A stretch of 64,000 bases of DNA from Solibacillus sp. FSL H8-0523 (GTDB lineage: Bacteria; Bacillota; Bacilli; Bacillales_A; Planococcaceae), in assembly GCF_038051985.1 (NCBI RefSeq), contig NZ_CP150291.1, positions 744,001-808,000 of the forward strand. Direction: 5' to 3'. The notes beneath the pieces are model-generated. The model ran no database searches and was not told the DNA's origin. It worked only from the letters and a program-made list of their open reading frames with translations. Of the stretch, positions 8,806-19,684 are shown in pieces. Positions within the stretch are counted from its first letter, which is position 1; each line of letters opens with the position of its first letter. The position numbers and the translations under genes were made by a program.

Positions 8806-8957
8806 TATAGTACAGAATAGATTTGCGTATAGTACAGAAACTTGCGCTGTTATAATTTGAACAATCGAAAGAAATTTCTTTGATTTAGATGATAAACAAT
8901 GATTGACCGATAGAATTTTATTCATTATACTCGGGTTAGAACAATATTGTACTATAC
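8806..8957. repeat. TATAGTACA words flanking the pdh promoter (candidate operator sites)
   Basis: TATAGTACAGAA occurs at 8806-8817 and 8828-8839, 22 bases apart (about two helical turns), upstream of the pdhA promoter. The inverted form TGTACTATAC occurs at 8948-8957, just after the predicted start site. The layout suggests a regulator that could bind both sides of the promoter. Identity unknown. Confidence 0.5.
8903..8931 (+). promoter_or_regulatory. SigA promoter of pdhABCD
   Basis: -35 TTGACC (8903-8908), 17-base spacer, -10 TATACT (8926-8931). The predicted start near 8938 gives a leader of about 63 bases before pdhA. Confidence 0.75.
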
Positions 8958-8976
8958 AAATTTATAAATTTTTTAA

Positions 8977-10116
<1,140 letters not shown>

Positions 10117-10119
10117 GCC

Positions 10120-11097
10120 ATGGCACAAATGACGATGATTCAAGCAATTACAGATGCATTACGTTGCGAACTAAAAAACGACGAAAACGTATTAGTATTC
10201 GGTGAGGATGTTGGGGTAAACGGAGGGGTATTCCGTGCTACTGAAGGTCTTCAAAAAGAATTTGGTGACAATCGCGTTTTTGATACACCACTTGCTGAGT
10301 CGGGTATCGGTGGTTTAGCAATCGGTTTGGCGTTAACTGGCTACCGTCCAGTGCCTGAAATTCAATTTTTCGGCTTCGTTTTCGAAGTAATGGATTCAAT
10401 TAGCGGGCAATTAGCACGTTTAAAATACCGTTCTGGTGGTACTTACAATGCACCAGTAACAATCCGCTCTCCATTTGGTGGCGGCGTGCATACACCAGAA
10501 ATGCACTCAGATTCATTAGAAGGTTTAATGACACAATCACCAGGTTTAAAAGTAGTTGTGCCATCAACACCTTACGATGCAAAAGGCTTATTAATCGCAT
10601 CGATTCGTGATAACGATCCAGTTATTTTCTTAGAGCACTTAAAATTGTACCGTTCATTCCGTGAAGAGGTTCCTGAAGAAGCGTATACAATCGAAATTGG
10701 TAAAGCAGATGTGAAGCGTGAAGGAACAGATTTATCAATCATTACGTATGGTTTAATGGTGCATGAGTCTTTAAAAGCAGCAGAAGAGCTTGAAAAAGAA
10801 GGTCATTCTGTAGAAGTAATTGACTTACGTACAATTCAACCGCTTGATATTGAAACAATTATTGCCTCTGTTGAAAAAACAGGCCGTGCCATCGTTGTTC
10901 AAGAAGCGCAAAAACAAGCGGGTATTGCGGCAAACGTTGTAGCTGAAATTACAGAACGTGCGATTCTTTCATTAGAAGCACCGGTATTACGTGTAGCGGC
11001 ACCAGATACAATTTATCCATTCCCACAAGCTGAGGGTGTATGGTTACCAACGTACAAAGATGTAATCGAAACTGCAAAAAAAGTTTTAACATTCTAA
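10120..11097 (+). CDS. pdhB: Pyruvate dehydrogenase E1 component, beta subunit
   Basis: 325-residue partner of PdhA, completing the thiamine diphosphate site and binding the E2 core. Typical stretches: [15 protein letters not shown] (contains the conserved Glu), [33 protein letters not shown] and the C-terminal transketolase domain from about residue 200 ([13 protein letters not shown]). It starts 3 bases after pdhA, whose end carries the ribosome site GAAGGAG. Confidence 0.97.
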   Translation: MAQMTMIQAITDALRCELKNDENVLVFGEDVGVNGGVFRATEGLQKEFGDNRVFDTPLAESGIGGLAIGLALTGYRPVPEIQFFGFVFEVMDSISGQLARLKYRSGGTYNAPVTIRSPFGGGVHTPEMHSDSLEGLMTQSPGLKVVVPSTPYDAKGLLIASIRDNDPVIFLEHLKLYRSFREEVPEEAYTIEIGKADVKREGTDLSIITYGLMVHESLKAAEELEKEGHSVEVIDLRTIQPLDIETIIASVEKTGRAIVVQEAQKQAGIAANVVAEITERAILSLEAPVLRVAAPDTIYPFPQAEGVWLPTYKDVIETAKKVLTF

Positions 11098-11115
11098 GAA
11101 TTGAGGGTGAGAGAA

Positions 11116-12456
11116 ATGGCATTTACGTTCCGTTTACCAGATATTGGAGAAGGTATTCATGAAGGCGAAATCGTGAAGTGGTTTGTGAAACCAGGCGATC
11201 AAGTAAAAGAAGATGATATTTTAGCTGAAGTACAAAATGATAAAGCGGTCGTAGAAATTCCTTCACCAGTAGATGGTACTGTAGAAGAAATTTTTGTCGA
11301 AGAAGGTACTGTCGCAATTGTAGGTGACGCCCTTATTCGCTTTGACGCACCAGGCTATGAAGATTTAAAACTAAAAGGTGACGATCACCACGACGCAAAC
11401 GAAGCAGCGAAAACAGAAGCCCAAGTACAAGCGACTGCAGAAGCGGGTCAAGATGTGAAAAAGCAAGAAGTTGCTAAAATTGACGCACCAAAAGCTGAAG
11501 CTCCTGCTGAAGTAGCGCAACCAACTTCAAACAAGCGCATCATTGCTATGCCATCTGTGCGTAAGTATGCACGTGAAAAAAGTGTCGATATTCAGCAGGT
11601 AACGGGCTCAGGTAAAAATGGACGTATCGTAAAAGAAGATATCGAAAGCTTCTTAAATGGTGGCGCACAAGCAGTTGAAGCTGAGGAAGTAACAACACAA
11701 GAAGTGACGGGAGCGGTTGAAACAACAACAGCACCAGTTGTTCTTGAAGGTGAATTCCCAGAAACACGCGAAAAAATGAGTGGGATCCGCAAAGCAATCG
11801 CAAAAGCAATGGTCCACTCGAAGCATACAGCACCACACGTTACATTAATGGATGAAGTGGATGTAACAGAACTTGTTGCACATCGTAAACAATTTAAGGA
11901 TATCGCGGCAGAGCAAGGTGTTAAATTAACGTATTTACCGTACGTTGTGAAAGCTTTAATCTCGACTTTACGTAAATTCCCTGAATTTAACCGTTCGTTA
12001 GATGACGCGACACAAGAAATTATTCAAAAACATTACTATAATATTGGTATCGCTGCCGATACTGAGAAAGGTTTATTAGTCCCTGTACTAAAGCATGCTG
12101 ATCGCAAATCAGTATTTGGCTTATCTGCAGAAATTAATGAGCTTGCTGTAAAGGCACGTGATGGTAAGCTAGCACCGCACGAAATGAAAGGTGCGTCTAT
12201 GTCGATTACAAACATCGGTTCGGCAGGTGGGCAATGGTTTACACCAGTGATTAACCACCCGGAAGTAGCCATTTTAGGAATTGGGCGTATTTCAGAGAAA
12301 CCCGTAATAAAAAATGGTGAAATTGTAGCAGCACATGTGTTAGCATTATCATTGAGCTTTGATCATCGTATGATCGATGGAGCGACTGCACAAAACGCTT
12401 TAAATCATTTAAAACGTTTATTAAGTGAGCCGCAACTTTTATTAATGGAGGCGTAA
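11116..12456 (+). CDS. pdhC: Dihydrolipoyl acetyltransferase, E2 of pyruvate dehydrogenase
   Basis: Core of the complex, passing acetyl from lipoamide to CoA. 446 residues: one lipoyl domain (1-80) with the lipoylated lysine in QNDKAVVE (K43), an Ala/Glu-rich linker, the peripheral subunit-binding domain (about 137-172, [15 protein letters not shown]), a second linker, and the catalytic domain from about 215 ending in SFDHRMIDG with active-site His and Asp. I chose ATG 11116, after GAGGGTGAGAGAA, over the TTG at 11101. Confidence 0.97.
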   Translation: MAFTFRLPDIGEGIHEGEIVKWFVKPGDQVKEDDILAEVQNDKAVVEIPSPVDGTVEEIFVEEGTVAIVGDALIRFDAPGYEDLKLKGDDHHDANEAAKTEAQVQATAEAGQDVKKQEVAKIDAPKAEAPAEVAQPTSNKRIIAMPSVRKYAREKSVDIQQVTGSGKNGRIVKEDIESFLNGGAQAVEAEEVTTQEVTGAVETTTAPVVLEGEFPETREKMSGIRKAIAKAMVHSKHTAPHVTLMDEVDVTELVAHRKQFKDIAAEQGVKLTYLPYVVKALISTLRKFPEFNRSLDDATQEIIQKHYYNIGIAADTEKGLLVPVLKHADRKSVFGLSAEINELAVKARDGKLAPHEMKGASMSITNIGSAGGQWFTPVINHPEVAILGIGRISEKPVIKNGEIVAAHVLALSLSFDHRMIDGATAQNALNHLKRLLSEPQLLLMEA

Positions 12457-12460
12457 AAAA

Positions 12461-13873
12461 ATGGTAGTAGGAGATTTCCCAATCGAACTAGATACTCTTG
12501 TAGTAGGTTCAGGCCCTGGTGGTTATGTTGCTGCAATTCGCGCAGCACAAACAGGTCAAAAAGTTACAATCGTAGAGCGTGGAGCATTAGGTGGCGTTTG
12601 TTTAAACGTTGGCTGTATCCCATCAAAAGCTTTAATTTCTGTAGGTCACCGTTTTGAACATGCACAACACTCTGACGATATGGGTGTTGTAGCATCAGAC
12701 GTTAAATTAGACTGGTCTAAAGCACAAGCATTCAAAGACGGCGTTGTTAAAAAATTAGTAGGCGGCGTTGAAGGCTTATTAAAAGGAAATAAAGTAGACA
12801 TCTTAAAAGGTGAAGCTTATTTCGTAGATGGCAACACTGTACGTGTAATTGATGGCGATAAAGCACAAACTTACACATTCAAAAATGCAATCTTAGCAAC
12901 AGGATCTCGTCCAATCGAAATCCCAACGTTCAAATTCACAAACCGTGTAGTATCTTCTACAGGTGCGTTATCATTCCCTGAAGTACCAGGTAAATTAGTT
13001 GTAATCGGTGGCGGTTACATCGGTACTGAGCTAGGTTCTGCTTATGCTAACTTAGGTTCTCAAGTAACAATTATCGAAGGCGGCAAAGACATCTTAGCTG
13101 GTTTCGAAAAACAAATGACACAAATCGTTAAAAAAGGTCTTAAGAAAAAGGGCGTTGAAGTAGTAGTAGGCGCATCTGCTAAAGGCGTTGAAGAAAACGA
13201 AAATGGCGTTATCGTTACTTATGAGGCTGGTGGCGAAGAGAAAACAGTTGAAGCGGATTACGTATTAGTAACTGTAGGTCGTCGTCCAAACACGAACGAA
13301 ATCGGCTTAGAAGAAATCGGTATTAAATTTGCAGAGCGCGGTTTATTAGAAGTTGACAACCAAGGTCGTACTTCTGTACCAAACATCTATGCAATCGGTG
13401 ACATCGTTGCTGGTCCACAACTTGCACACAAAGCTTCTTACGAAGGTAAAGTTGCTGCAGAAGCAATCGCTGGTGAACCTTCAATCGTTGATTACTTAGC
13501 AATTCCAGCAGTATGCTTCACAGATCCTGAAATGGCAACTGTAGGTTACTCTGAAGAGCAAGCAAAACAAGAAGGTATCGAAGTAAAAGCTGCAAAATTC
13601 CCATTCGCTGCTAACGGTCGTGCACTAGCATTAAATGCTACTGACGGTTTCGTTAAATTAGTAGCGCGTAAAGAAGACGGCCTACTTATCGGTGCTCAAA
13701 TCGTTGGTGTTGGTGCTTCTGACATGATCGCTGAAATGGCAACTGCTATTGAAGCGGGTATGACTGCAGAAGATATCGCATTAACAATCCATGCTCACCC
13801 AACTTTAGGTGAAATTACGATGGAAGCTGCCGAAGTATTACTAGGCAACCCAATCCACATCGTAGCAAAATAA
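12461..13873 (+). CDS. pdhD: Dihydrolipoyl dehydrogenase, E3
   Basis: FAD-dependent reoxidation of dihydrolipoamide with NAD. 470 residues: FAD-binding [15 protein letters not shown], redox disulfide [13 protein letters not shown] (two cysteines four residues apart), NAD-binding [14 protein letters not shown], second FAD motif YAIGDI, and the C-terminal catalytic HAHPTLGE. Last gene of the operon, followed by a strong terminator. Probably also serves other 2-oxoacid dehydrogenases. Codon choice (many C-ending codons such as ATC and AAC) looks biased for high expression. Confidence 0.97.
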   Translation: MVVGDFPIELDTLVVGSGPGGYVAAIRAAQTGQKVTIVERGALGGVCLNVGCIPSKALISVGHRFEHAQHSDDMGVVASDVKLDWSKAQAFKDGVVKKLVGGVEGLLKGNKVDILKGEAYFVDGNTVRVIDGDKAQTYTFKNAILATGSRPIEIPTFKFTNRVVSSTGALSFPEVPGKLVVIGGGYIGTELGSAYANLGSQVTIIEGGKDILAGFEKQMTQIVKKGLKKKGVEVVVGASAKGVEENENGVIVTYEAGGEEKTVEADYVLVTVGRRPNTNEIGLEEIGIKFAERGLLEVDNQGRTSVPNIYAIGDIVAGPQLAHKASYEGKVAAEAIAGEPSIVDYLAIPAVCFTDPEMATVGYSEEQAKQEGIEVKAAKFPFAANGRALALNATDGFVKLVARKEDGLLIGAQIVGVGASDMIAEMATAIEAGMTAEDIALTIHAHPTLGEITMEAAEVLLGNPIHIVAK

Positions 13874-13886
13874 TTTTTAATTACTA

Positions 13887-13925
13887 AAGCTACTTAGCGC
13901 AATTTTGTGCTAAGTAGCTTTTTTT
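13887..13925 (+). terminator. Terminator of pdhABCD
   Basis: Stem AAGCTACTTAGC / GCTAAGTAGCTT with a T run, starting 13 bases after the pdhD stop. Confidence 0.92.
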
Positions 13926-14075
13926 GTGCAAAAATTTTACATACCAAGGAAACTTGAGTGATATTTAGAAGATAATAGTGCCTAACGAAGAGAATCTGAT
14001 TCACTTGTATAACAGAAAAATGATTATTTTTATAAATTTTAAATTTAATTTTAGGATGTTTTTAATTTATCGGTT

Positions 14076-14103
14076 TTGGTTATATATAACTGAATGATAA
14101 TAA
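14076..14103 (+). promoter_or_regulatory. Possible promoter of the 47-residue orphan gene
   Basis: TTGGTT (14076-14081), 16-base spacer, TAATAA (14098-14103). The perfect palindrome GTTATATATAAC (14079-14090) overlaps the -35 and spacer. A second weak option is TTTGTG / TAATAC nearer the gene. The stretch 13926-14159 otherwise holds nothing I can name. Confidence 0.35.
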
Positions 14104-14159
14104 TTTGATTTTTGTGATTCAGATATTTAGACGTAATACAAATAAAAGGGGATGTACAG

Positions 14160-14303
14160 ATGAACTATTCAAATGAAAATAAATCAACAAGACGAAAAAC
14201 GATTTTAACTTCTGCATCTACGGTTATTTGCGATCGCGCCCTACTAGACTGGGAGGCATCTGAAGACCTGCCTCAAATATTTCTCTCAACGATTTATAAG
14301 TAG
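14160..14303 (+). CDS. Orphan small protein, 47 residues
   Basis: Not recognised. Starts MNYSNENKSTRRKTIL and ends EDLPQIFLSTIYK, with one cysteine near residue 24 and a polar N-terminus; no membrane helix. Evidence that it is real: AAAAGGGG 9 bases before the ATG, and a stem-loop with a T run beginning 9 bases after the stop, so it has its own terminator. It could be a small regulatory or peptide-precursor gene, or the remnant of a longer one. Confidence 0.5.
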   Translation: MNYSNENKSTRRKTILTSASTVICDRALLDWEASEDLPQIFLSTIYK

Positions 14304-14311
14304 TCGAAAAG

Positions 14312-14351
14312 CCGATTTGTCAGGTGTAATGACAGATTGGTTCGTTTTTTG
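14312..14351 (+). terminator. Terminator after the 47-residue orphan gene
   Basis: Eleven-base stem CCGATTTGTCA / TGACAGATTGG, fully paired if two G-U pairs are allowed, followed by a T-rich tail. Confidence 0.75.
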
Positions 14352-14469
14352 TCTTTAAATGCAAATTTAAGTCGTAAGTTCATAAATTTTGTTGAGATGT
14401 TTTTGAAATGAAATAGACAGATAATTTGAATGAGCGTACAATAAAACTGTATATAAGGGGGTTTTTAAC

Positions 14470-14883
14470 ATGAATTTTGTAAGAACAATTGCTCAGATTG
14501 GTATTATCATCTTGTTTTACTTAGTTGGACAAGCAATTGTAGACTTTACGGGTATGATTATTCCAGGTAGTATCATCGGTTTAGTGTTATTGTGGCTAGC
14601 GTTATTTTTTAAGGTGTTGAATGTAAAATACATACAGAAAGGTGCTAGTTTTTTACTGGCTTTTTTAACATTATTTTTTATTCCGTCAACGGTAGCCGTC
14701 ATTAATTATCCAGAGCTGTTAACTGTATCAGGGGGACTTTTAATCGTGGCGGTTATTGTCAGTACGCTGATTTCGCTCGCAGTAACAGGTAAAGTGAGTC
14801 AGTTTATTGAAAAGAAGGAGCAGCAAAAAAAGGAGGAGAAGGACGGTGCAACAATTTCTACTAATTCTCTTTATCATAAGTAG
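14470..14883 (+). CDS. cidA: Holin-like protein of the CidA/LrgA family
   Basis: 137-residue membrane protein with about four hydrophobic segments. Family features: FYLVGQAIV, then IPGSIIGLVLLWLALFF and FFIPSTVAVINY. Members work with an LrgB/CidB partner; proposed roles are holin/antiholin control of autolysis and pyruvate or acetate-linked transport. It follows the pdh operon, and cid/lrg systems respond to pyruvate metabolism in other Firmicutes, so a metabolic link is plausible but inferred. Charged C-terminal tail. The lrgB start lies inside it. Confidence 0.88.
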   Translation: MNFVRTIAQIGIIILFYLVGQAIVDFTGMIIPGSIIGLVLLWLALFFKVLNVKYIQKGASFLLAFLTLFFIPSTVAVINYPELLTVSGGLLIVAVIVSTLISLAVTGKVSQFIEKKEQQKKEEKDGATISTNSLYHK

Positions 14884-15535
14884 CACGGTGCTGTTATTTA
14901 TACTGTTGAACAAATTGTATTTAAAAATAGGGAATCCATTTTTACTACCGATTTTAACGGTTACTTGTCTTACTGTAATCGTACTTTTAGTATTTAATAT
15001 CCCCTATGAAACGTATATGGAAGGTGGTGCGTGGATTTCTAAAATGCTTGGACCAGCTGTTGTTGCACTCGCATTTCCACTTTATAACCAACGACAAACC
15101 ATTTTTAACTATAAATACTCGATTGTAACGAGTATTTTCGTGTCGATGATTGCGGGGTTAGTTAGTGTTGTTGCATTACTGCTGTTATTTGGCGCAAGTA
15201 AGACGTTTTTATTAACATCCCTACCAAAATCACTGACAACACCTGTTGCCATGCAAGTGAGTGAGGGTATTGGAGGCATTGCACCACTGACTGTTGTCTT
15301 AGTAATGGTAGCAGGATTTACGGGCGCAATCGTAGGACCAGTTGTTTTTAAAGTTTGTAAAATTGATACAGCGATTAGTCGAGGTGTAGCGATGGGGAGT
15401 GCTTCTCATGGTGTTGGGTTAACAAAGCTAAAAGAATATAGCGAAGAAGATTTATCGATTGGCTCTTTATCGATGGGATTGAGCGCGGTTGTCGGGGCAT
15501 TTGTTATTCCATTTATCGCGATGTTTCTATTTTAA
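14846..15535 (+). CDS. lrgB: LrgB/CidB-family membrane protein
   Basis: 229-residue polytopic membrane protein, partner of the preceding CidA-like holin. Typical stretches: NPFLLPILTVTCLTVIVLL, GPAVVALAFPLYNQ, LPKSLTTPVAMQVSEGIGG and MGSASHGVGLTKL. I chose the GTG at 14846, preceded by AGGAGGAGAAG; the frame stays open to 14807, but that adds a run of Arg/Lys with no ribosome site. It overlaps cidA by 38 bases, so expression is coupled. Confidence 0.9.
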   Translation: MQQFLLILFIISSTVLLFILLNKLYLKIGNPFLLPILTVTCLTVIVLLVFNIPYETYMEGGAWISKMLGPAVVALAFPLYNQRQTIFNYKYSIVTSIFVSMIAGLVSVVALLLLFGASKTFLLTSLPKSLTTPVAMQVSEGIGGIAPLTVVLVMVAGFTGAIVGPVVFKVCKIDTAISRGVAMGSASHGVGLTKLKEYSEEDLSIGSLSMGLSAVVGAFVIPFIAMFLF

Positions 15536-15567
15536 AAAAAGACAGCACAGCAAGTTGCTGGCTGTCT
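15534..15567 (-). terminator. Terminator of speA
   Basis: Stem GACAGC(A)CAGC / GCTGGCTGTC between lrgB and speA. The run of seven A before it makes a T tract on the minus strand; on the plus strand the tail is weaker, so it mainly serves speA. Confidence 0.8.
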
Positions 15568-15572
15568 AATTC

Positions 15573-17042
15573 TTAGTAAATCGCTTTACGTTCTTTAATG
15601 ACACGAATATTTTTTAGTGTGCTATCTTCAGGTCCTTGAACCGGAAGACCGGCTTCGACATTCATTTGAATGAAATCGATATTAGATTGTGTAATTATTT
15701 CCCCGGGAATAAATAGTGGAATTCCTGGCGGGTATACCATGATAAATTCAGCACAAATATAACCTTCTGATTCTGCTAATGGCATACTTTCTGTTTGTGC
15801 ATAAAAAGCATCACGTGGTGTCATAGCTAAAGCGGGAATCTCAGGGATTTTAACATTTGTTTCTGTAATGGTAGCCTCTGAATCAAAAGCTAGTGACATA
15901 CGTGTTAGGGCATTAATGAGTAAATTGATTTCTTTTTTTGAATCACCAATGGTCACCAAGCATAAAATATTGTATAAATCCGATAACTCGACTTCTAAGT
16001 TGGCGTTTTTACGAAGCCATTCTTCTGCAATATGCCCGGTGATGCCTAAATCTTTAACACTAATTAATAGTTTTAACGGATCCATATCGTATGTAGCAGA
16101 CGTGCCTAATTTTTCACGTCCTACACAATGTAAATGCGCGATATGATTAATACGTTTTCGTGCATCTTTTGCTAAACGAATCGCATTGTCTAGTAAATCA
16201 TTGCCATGTACGGCAAGCTGACGACGTGCTGTGTCCAGTGAAGCAAGTAATGGATAAGATGTAGACGTTGTTGTCAGCATTGAAAATACGGACTGTGCAC
16301 GCTTGACTGAGACGAGTCCTTCTTTCACATTTAATACGGAGCTACCTGTCATAGAGCCGCCCAGTTTGTGAATGCTCGTTGCAGCCATATCTGCACCAGC
16401 TTGCATTGCTGAAAGAGGTAAGTCATCATGGAATTTAATATGAACACCATGTGCCTCATCTACGATAACAGGAATGTTACGAGCGTGTACGATATCGACA
16501 ATCCGTTTTAAATCGGCTACAAAGCCAAAATATGTCGGATTAATGACGAGTACTGCTTTTGCATCAGGGTAAGTCGTTAAAGCTCGTTCCACGGACTCTG
16601 GTGAGATACCGTGTGAAATACCAAGTTCTGTATCGACTTCAGGGTGAATGAAAATCGGAATAGCCCCTGAGAAAACAATAGCTGACATAATCGATTTATG
16701 TACATTCCGCGGTACTATGATTTTATCGCCTGGACCGACGACGGTCAGAATCATCGTCATAATGGCGCCACTAGTACCCTGCACGGAAAAGAATGTATGG
16801 TCAGCACCAAAGGCTTCAGCAGCAAGCTCTTGTGCTTGCGCGATTACACCTTTTGGAGCATGTAAATCATCTAGTGGAGCGATATTAATTAAATCTATTG
16901 ATAAAACGTTGTCGCCTACAAATTCTCGGTAAGCTGGATCCATGCCCTGGCCTTTCTTATGGCCTGGAATGTGGAACTGAATAGGATGTCTGTTGCGATG
17001 CGCGAGTAGCGCATCAAACAATGGAGTCTCTAACTGTGACAA
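15573..17042 (-). CDS. speA: Arginine decarboxylase, Orn/Lys/Arg decarboxylase family
   Basis: PLP enzyme, probably converting arginine to agmatine in polyamine synthesis. About 489 residues, like B. subtilis SpeA (about 490). The PLP-binding lysine is in TSIHKLGGSMTGS (about residue 226), preceded by the cofactor aspartate in VIVDEAHGVH. I chose the TTG at 17042 (protein begins MSQLETPLF) because GAGGTGG lies about 9 bases upstream; the GTG at 17054 sits inside that site. Same place as speA in B. subtilis. Lysine decarboxylation cannot be excluded by sequence alone. The window also encodes a polyamine importer. Confidence 0.9.
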   Translation of the reverse strand: MSQLETPLFDALLAHRNRHPIQFHIPGHKKGQGMDPAYREFVGDNVLSIDLINIAPLDDLHAPKGVIAQAQELAAEAFGADHTFFSVQGTSGAIMTMILTVVGPGDKIIVPRNVHKSIMSAIVFSGAIPIFIHPEVDTELGISHGISPESVERALTTYPDAKAVLVINPTYFGFVADLKRIVDIVHARNIPVIVDEAHGVHIKFHDDLPLSAMQAGADMAATSIHKLGGSMTGSSVLNVKEGLVSVKRAQSVFSMLTTTSTSYPLLASLDTARRQLAVHGNDLLDNAIRLAKDARKRINHIAHLHCVGREKLGTSATYDMDPLKLLISVKDLGITGHIAEEWLRKNANLEVELSDLYNILCLVTIGDSKKEINLLINALTRMSLAFDSEATITETNVKIPEIPALAMTPRDAFYAQTESMPLAESEGYICAEFIMVYPPGIPLFIPGEIITQSNIDFIQMNVEAGLPVQGPEDSTLKNIRVIKERKAIY

Positions 17043-17167
17043 CGCAGGTACCACCTCACATTAATGTAATTTTTAAAAACAAATGAATTATAGCACCGAT
17101 TAAACTTGCTGACTATATAAAAATTTCGAATTATTACAATAACTACAACTATTCAGGGGGAATTTAC

Positions 17168-18127
17168 ATGAAATGGGAAACGCGTGTTACTGAATTATTG
17201 CAAATTAATTATCCGATTATTCAGGGGGGACTTGCATATTTAGCGTATTCTGAACTGGCGGCCGCAGTGTCAAATGCTGGTGCTTTGGGTCAGATTACTG
17301 CGATGAGCTTACCGAGCCCCCAAGCGTTAAAAGAAGAAATTGAAAAAGTTCGGGCATTAACAGATAAACCATTCGGGGTGAACTTTGCAATCGGCATGCA
17401 TGGAACGGGTTATGAAAAAATGGTGGAGGTTGCTGCTGATATGGACGTACCAGTTGTCACGATAACTGGGGGTAATCCCGCTGCTATTTTTGATATTTTA
17501 AAGGATGCACGCTGTAAAAAGCTTGTCCTTGTGGCAGCGAAACGCCAAGCACAAAAGGCCGAGCAACTTGGTGCGGATGCTGTGATGGTCGTTGGACAAG
17601 AGGGTGGCGGTCATTTAGGACGTGACGATGTTGGAACGATGGTATTAGTGCCACAGGTTGTAGATAGTGTCTCTATTCCCGTCATCGCCTCAGGGGGGAT
17701 TGGTGACGGTCGTGGCTGGATGGCAGCGCATGCATTAGGTGCAGAGGGAATTGAAATGGGAACACGTTTTATCGCGACTAAAGAATGTGTACATGCATCA
17801 CAAGCCTATAAAGATGCGCTAATTGCGAGTGAAGAAACTGCCACAACAATCATCAAACGTTCAATCGGAGCCCCAGCGCGCGTAATTCGGAATGACTTTA
17901 CGGATCAAATTTTAGCAATCGAAGAAAAAAGCCCTTCCTATGAAGCATTAAAATTTCATATTAGCGGGGAGGCAAACAAGAAGTTTATTTACGAGGGGGA
18001 TGCCACGCAAGGCTTCGGCTGGGCCGGTCAGGTAACCGGAATGATTCAAGACGTGCCAACTGTAGAACAATTAATTCAACGTATGGTTGTACAAGCCGAA
18101 AGTTTCCGTTTAAAATGGGGACAGTAA
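17168..18127 (+). CDS. Nitronate monooxygenase / FabK-like FMN enzyme
   Basis: 319-residue TIM-barrel flavoprotein of the nitronate monooxygenase (2-nitropropane dioxygenase) family, which also contains the enoyl-ACP reductase FabK. Visible: N-terminal YPIIQGGLAYLAYSELAAAVS, FMN-binding QEGGGHLGRDDVGT and IASGGIGDGRG, then ALGAEGIEMGTRF. GGGGG precedes the ATG. Upstream of yktA, with 25 bases between. Whether it oxidises nitronates or reduces enoyl thioesters cannot be settled here. Confidence 0.85.
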   Translation: MKWETRVTELLQINYPIIQGGLAYLAYSELAAAVSNAGALGQITAMSLPSPQALKEEIEKVRALTDKPFGVNFAIGMHGTGYEKMVEVAADMDVPVVTITGGNPAAIFDILKDARCKKLVLVAAKRQAQKAEQLGADAVMVVGQEGGGHLGRDDVGTMVLVPQVVDSVSIPVIASGGIGDGRGWMAAHALGAEGIEMGTRFIATKECVHASQAYKDALIASEETATTIIKRSIGAPARVIRNDFTDQILAIEEKSPSYEALKFHISGEANKKFIYEGDATQGFGWAGQVTGMIQDVPTVEQLIQRMVVQAESFRLKWGQ

Positions 18128-18152
18128 GTAATTAAAGGTAGGGAAATCATAC

Positions 18153-18425
18153 ATGGAATATTCATATCCACTAAATACAGATTGGACAACGCAAGAAATG
18201 GTTGCGGTTGTACAATTTTTTGAAGTGATCGAGCTGGCATACGAAAAAGGCGTAAAGCGTGAAGTTGTGATGACGCGCTATAAACGCTTTAAAGAAATCG
18301 TTCCCTCACAGGCAGAAGAAAAAACAATATGCCGAGAGTTTGAAGAGGCAAGTAAATACGTACCATACCGTGTTGTGAAGCTAGCCAAAGAGTTAGCAGA
18401 CGGTCAAATCGTACGAATGAAATAA
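18153..18425 (+). CDS. yktA: UPF0223 family protein YktA
   Basis: 90-residue conserved small soluble protein of unknown function. MEYSYPLNTDWTTQEMVAVV and the C-terminal REFEEASKYVPYRVVKLAKE are typical of UPF0223. TAGGGAAA precedes the ATG. It is next to convergent yktB, as in B. subtilis, and ends in a terminator. Confidence 0.9.
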   Translation: MEYSYPLNTDWTTQEMVAVVQFFEVIELAYEKGVKREVVMTRYKRFKEIVPSQAEEKTICREFEEASKYVPYRVVKLAKELADGQIVRMK

Positions 18426-18426
18426 C

Positions 18427-18464
18427 AAAAAGAGCTTTGAACAACTTGTTCGAGGCTCTTTTTT
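18427..18464 (+). terminator. Terminator after yktA
   Basis: Stem AAAAAGAGC / GCTCTTTTTT with additional inner pairing, starting right after the stop. Confidence 0.85.
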
Positions 18465-18526
18465 GTATATTTACTAAAATTCATGGAATGTTTTACAGTC
18501 ATTTGTGCATAGTAATAATAAATGGA

Positions 18527-19156
18527 TTAGTTTTTACCAATGATGATGTTATAAATCGGCAGTAACTCATCGAAGGTTTGCTCAACTAATTGTAAAAATT
18601 CATCCGCAGATAATTTCACAGCATCCGTAGCTTGAATATGACGACCTACTAAAAATTCACCTTTTTTCACATCTCGTAAACGAATCACCATTTTTTCTAA
18701 TTGTTCCTCACGTGCTTCAGCTAGTGCAATAGCGCCTGGCTGCATATGATCACCTGAAATGACATAATCATCGCTTAAGCTTTTGACAGCCTCTATGTTT
18801 TGAAGTAAGCGTTCTGCCATCTGCTGTTTGTGCGGTGCTTCGTAAATTACGGCAACAACGATAAATAAATGCGTGCCCCAAAGACCAATTTGGAAGTGAG
18901 GTAATGATTTATAACCGCGTTTATAAGGTGCGAAGGCAACCCATGAGTCTTTAGGTGGGTTTACCGTACGACGTGCATGCTTTGCAACATGCGCGAAAAA
19001 TTCATCGCCCGTTTGAGCGCTGAAATAACTAGCAAATGTTTCACCTAGTTCATGAAACTTCGGACGAATCAAGGTTGTGAGTGCCTCCATTCGTGCATCT
19101 AAGCCTTCAATTTGAAAGACATGGAAATCTTCGTTTGACCAATTAACAATACTCAT
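18527..19156 (-). CDS. yktB: UPF0637 family protein YktB
   Basis: 209-residue conserved soluble protein of unknown function. Characteristic stretches: WSNEDFHVFQIEGLDARM near the start and FAPYKRGYKSLPHFQIGLWGTHLF in the middle. It is convergent with yktA. GAAAGGAAT precedes the ATG. No catalytic motif seen. Confidence 0.9.
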   Translation of the reverse strand: MSIVNWSNEDFHVFQIEGLDARMEALTTLIRPKFHELGETFASYFSAQTGDEFFAHVAKHARRTVNPPKDSWVAFAPYKRGYKSLPHFQIGLWGTHLFIVVAVIYEAPHKQQMAERLLQNIEAVKSLSDDYVISGDHMQPGAIALAEAREEQLEKMVIRLRDVKKGEFLVGRHIQATDAVKLSADEFLQLVEQTFDELLPIYNIIIGKN

Positions 19157-19349
19157 ATTTATAAATTCCTTTCGAAGAAATGTTTATTTTATTATTTTTT
19201 TGGGAAAAAATCTGTTAATAGAAACTATTTACCATAAGGTTAGACTTTTGAAGGGTATTTTAGTCGCGATTGACTAATATTGTCTGTCGAAAAGTACTGA
19301 ATCCATCGGACTGGTAAAGTTTTACACTAAAAATGAGGAAGTGATTATT

Positions 19350-19547
19350 ATGAAACAGATGATTAAAATTATACGCAAAGTGGACATTGAAAAGCAATAC
19401 GAAGAGATTTTAATGCTTGAAATGGATTATGAATTAGCTACATTATTCGCAGCAATGAATGATAATGATCAACCCGAAATTGAGAAAGCGAAAAAACGTT
19501 TGGTTGAAATTCAAGAGGAATTAAATGGTCTACATGCATATGCGTAA
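19350..19547 (+). CDS. Small charged protein of unknown function (position of ykzI)
   Basis: 65 residues, mostly helical and highly charged (IRKVDIEKQYEEILMLEMDYELATLFAAMND), no membrane segment. ATG 19350 is used with GAGGA 10 bases before; the GTG at 19341 is too close to that site. It lies between yktB and yktC, where B. subtilis has the small gene ykzI; I cannot confirm homology by eye, so no symbol is given. Confidence 0.7.
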   Translation: MKQMIKIIRKVDIEKQYEEILMLEMDYELATLFAAMNDNDQPEIEKAKKRLVEIQEELNGLHAYA

Positions 19548-19684
19548 CAAAAAAAGGCATCCGAAATAAAAAAGTCACTTGCAGAAGAAAGATTGCAGGT
19601 GATTTTTTGTTATAATGGAAATATTTAAAGAATTGTTTGTTTAAAACAAATGATGAGCTTCGTAGTCGGAGGGTGGATGCAAAG

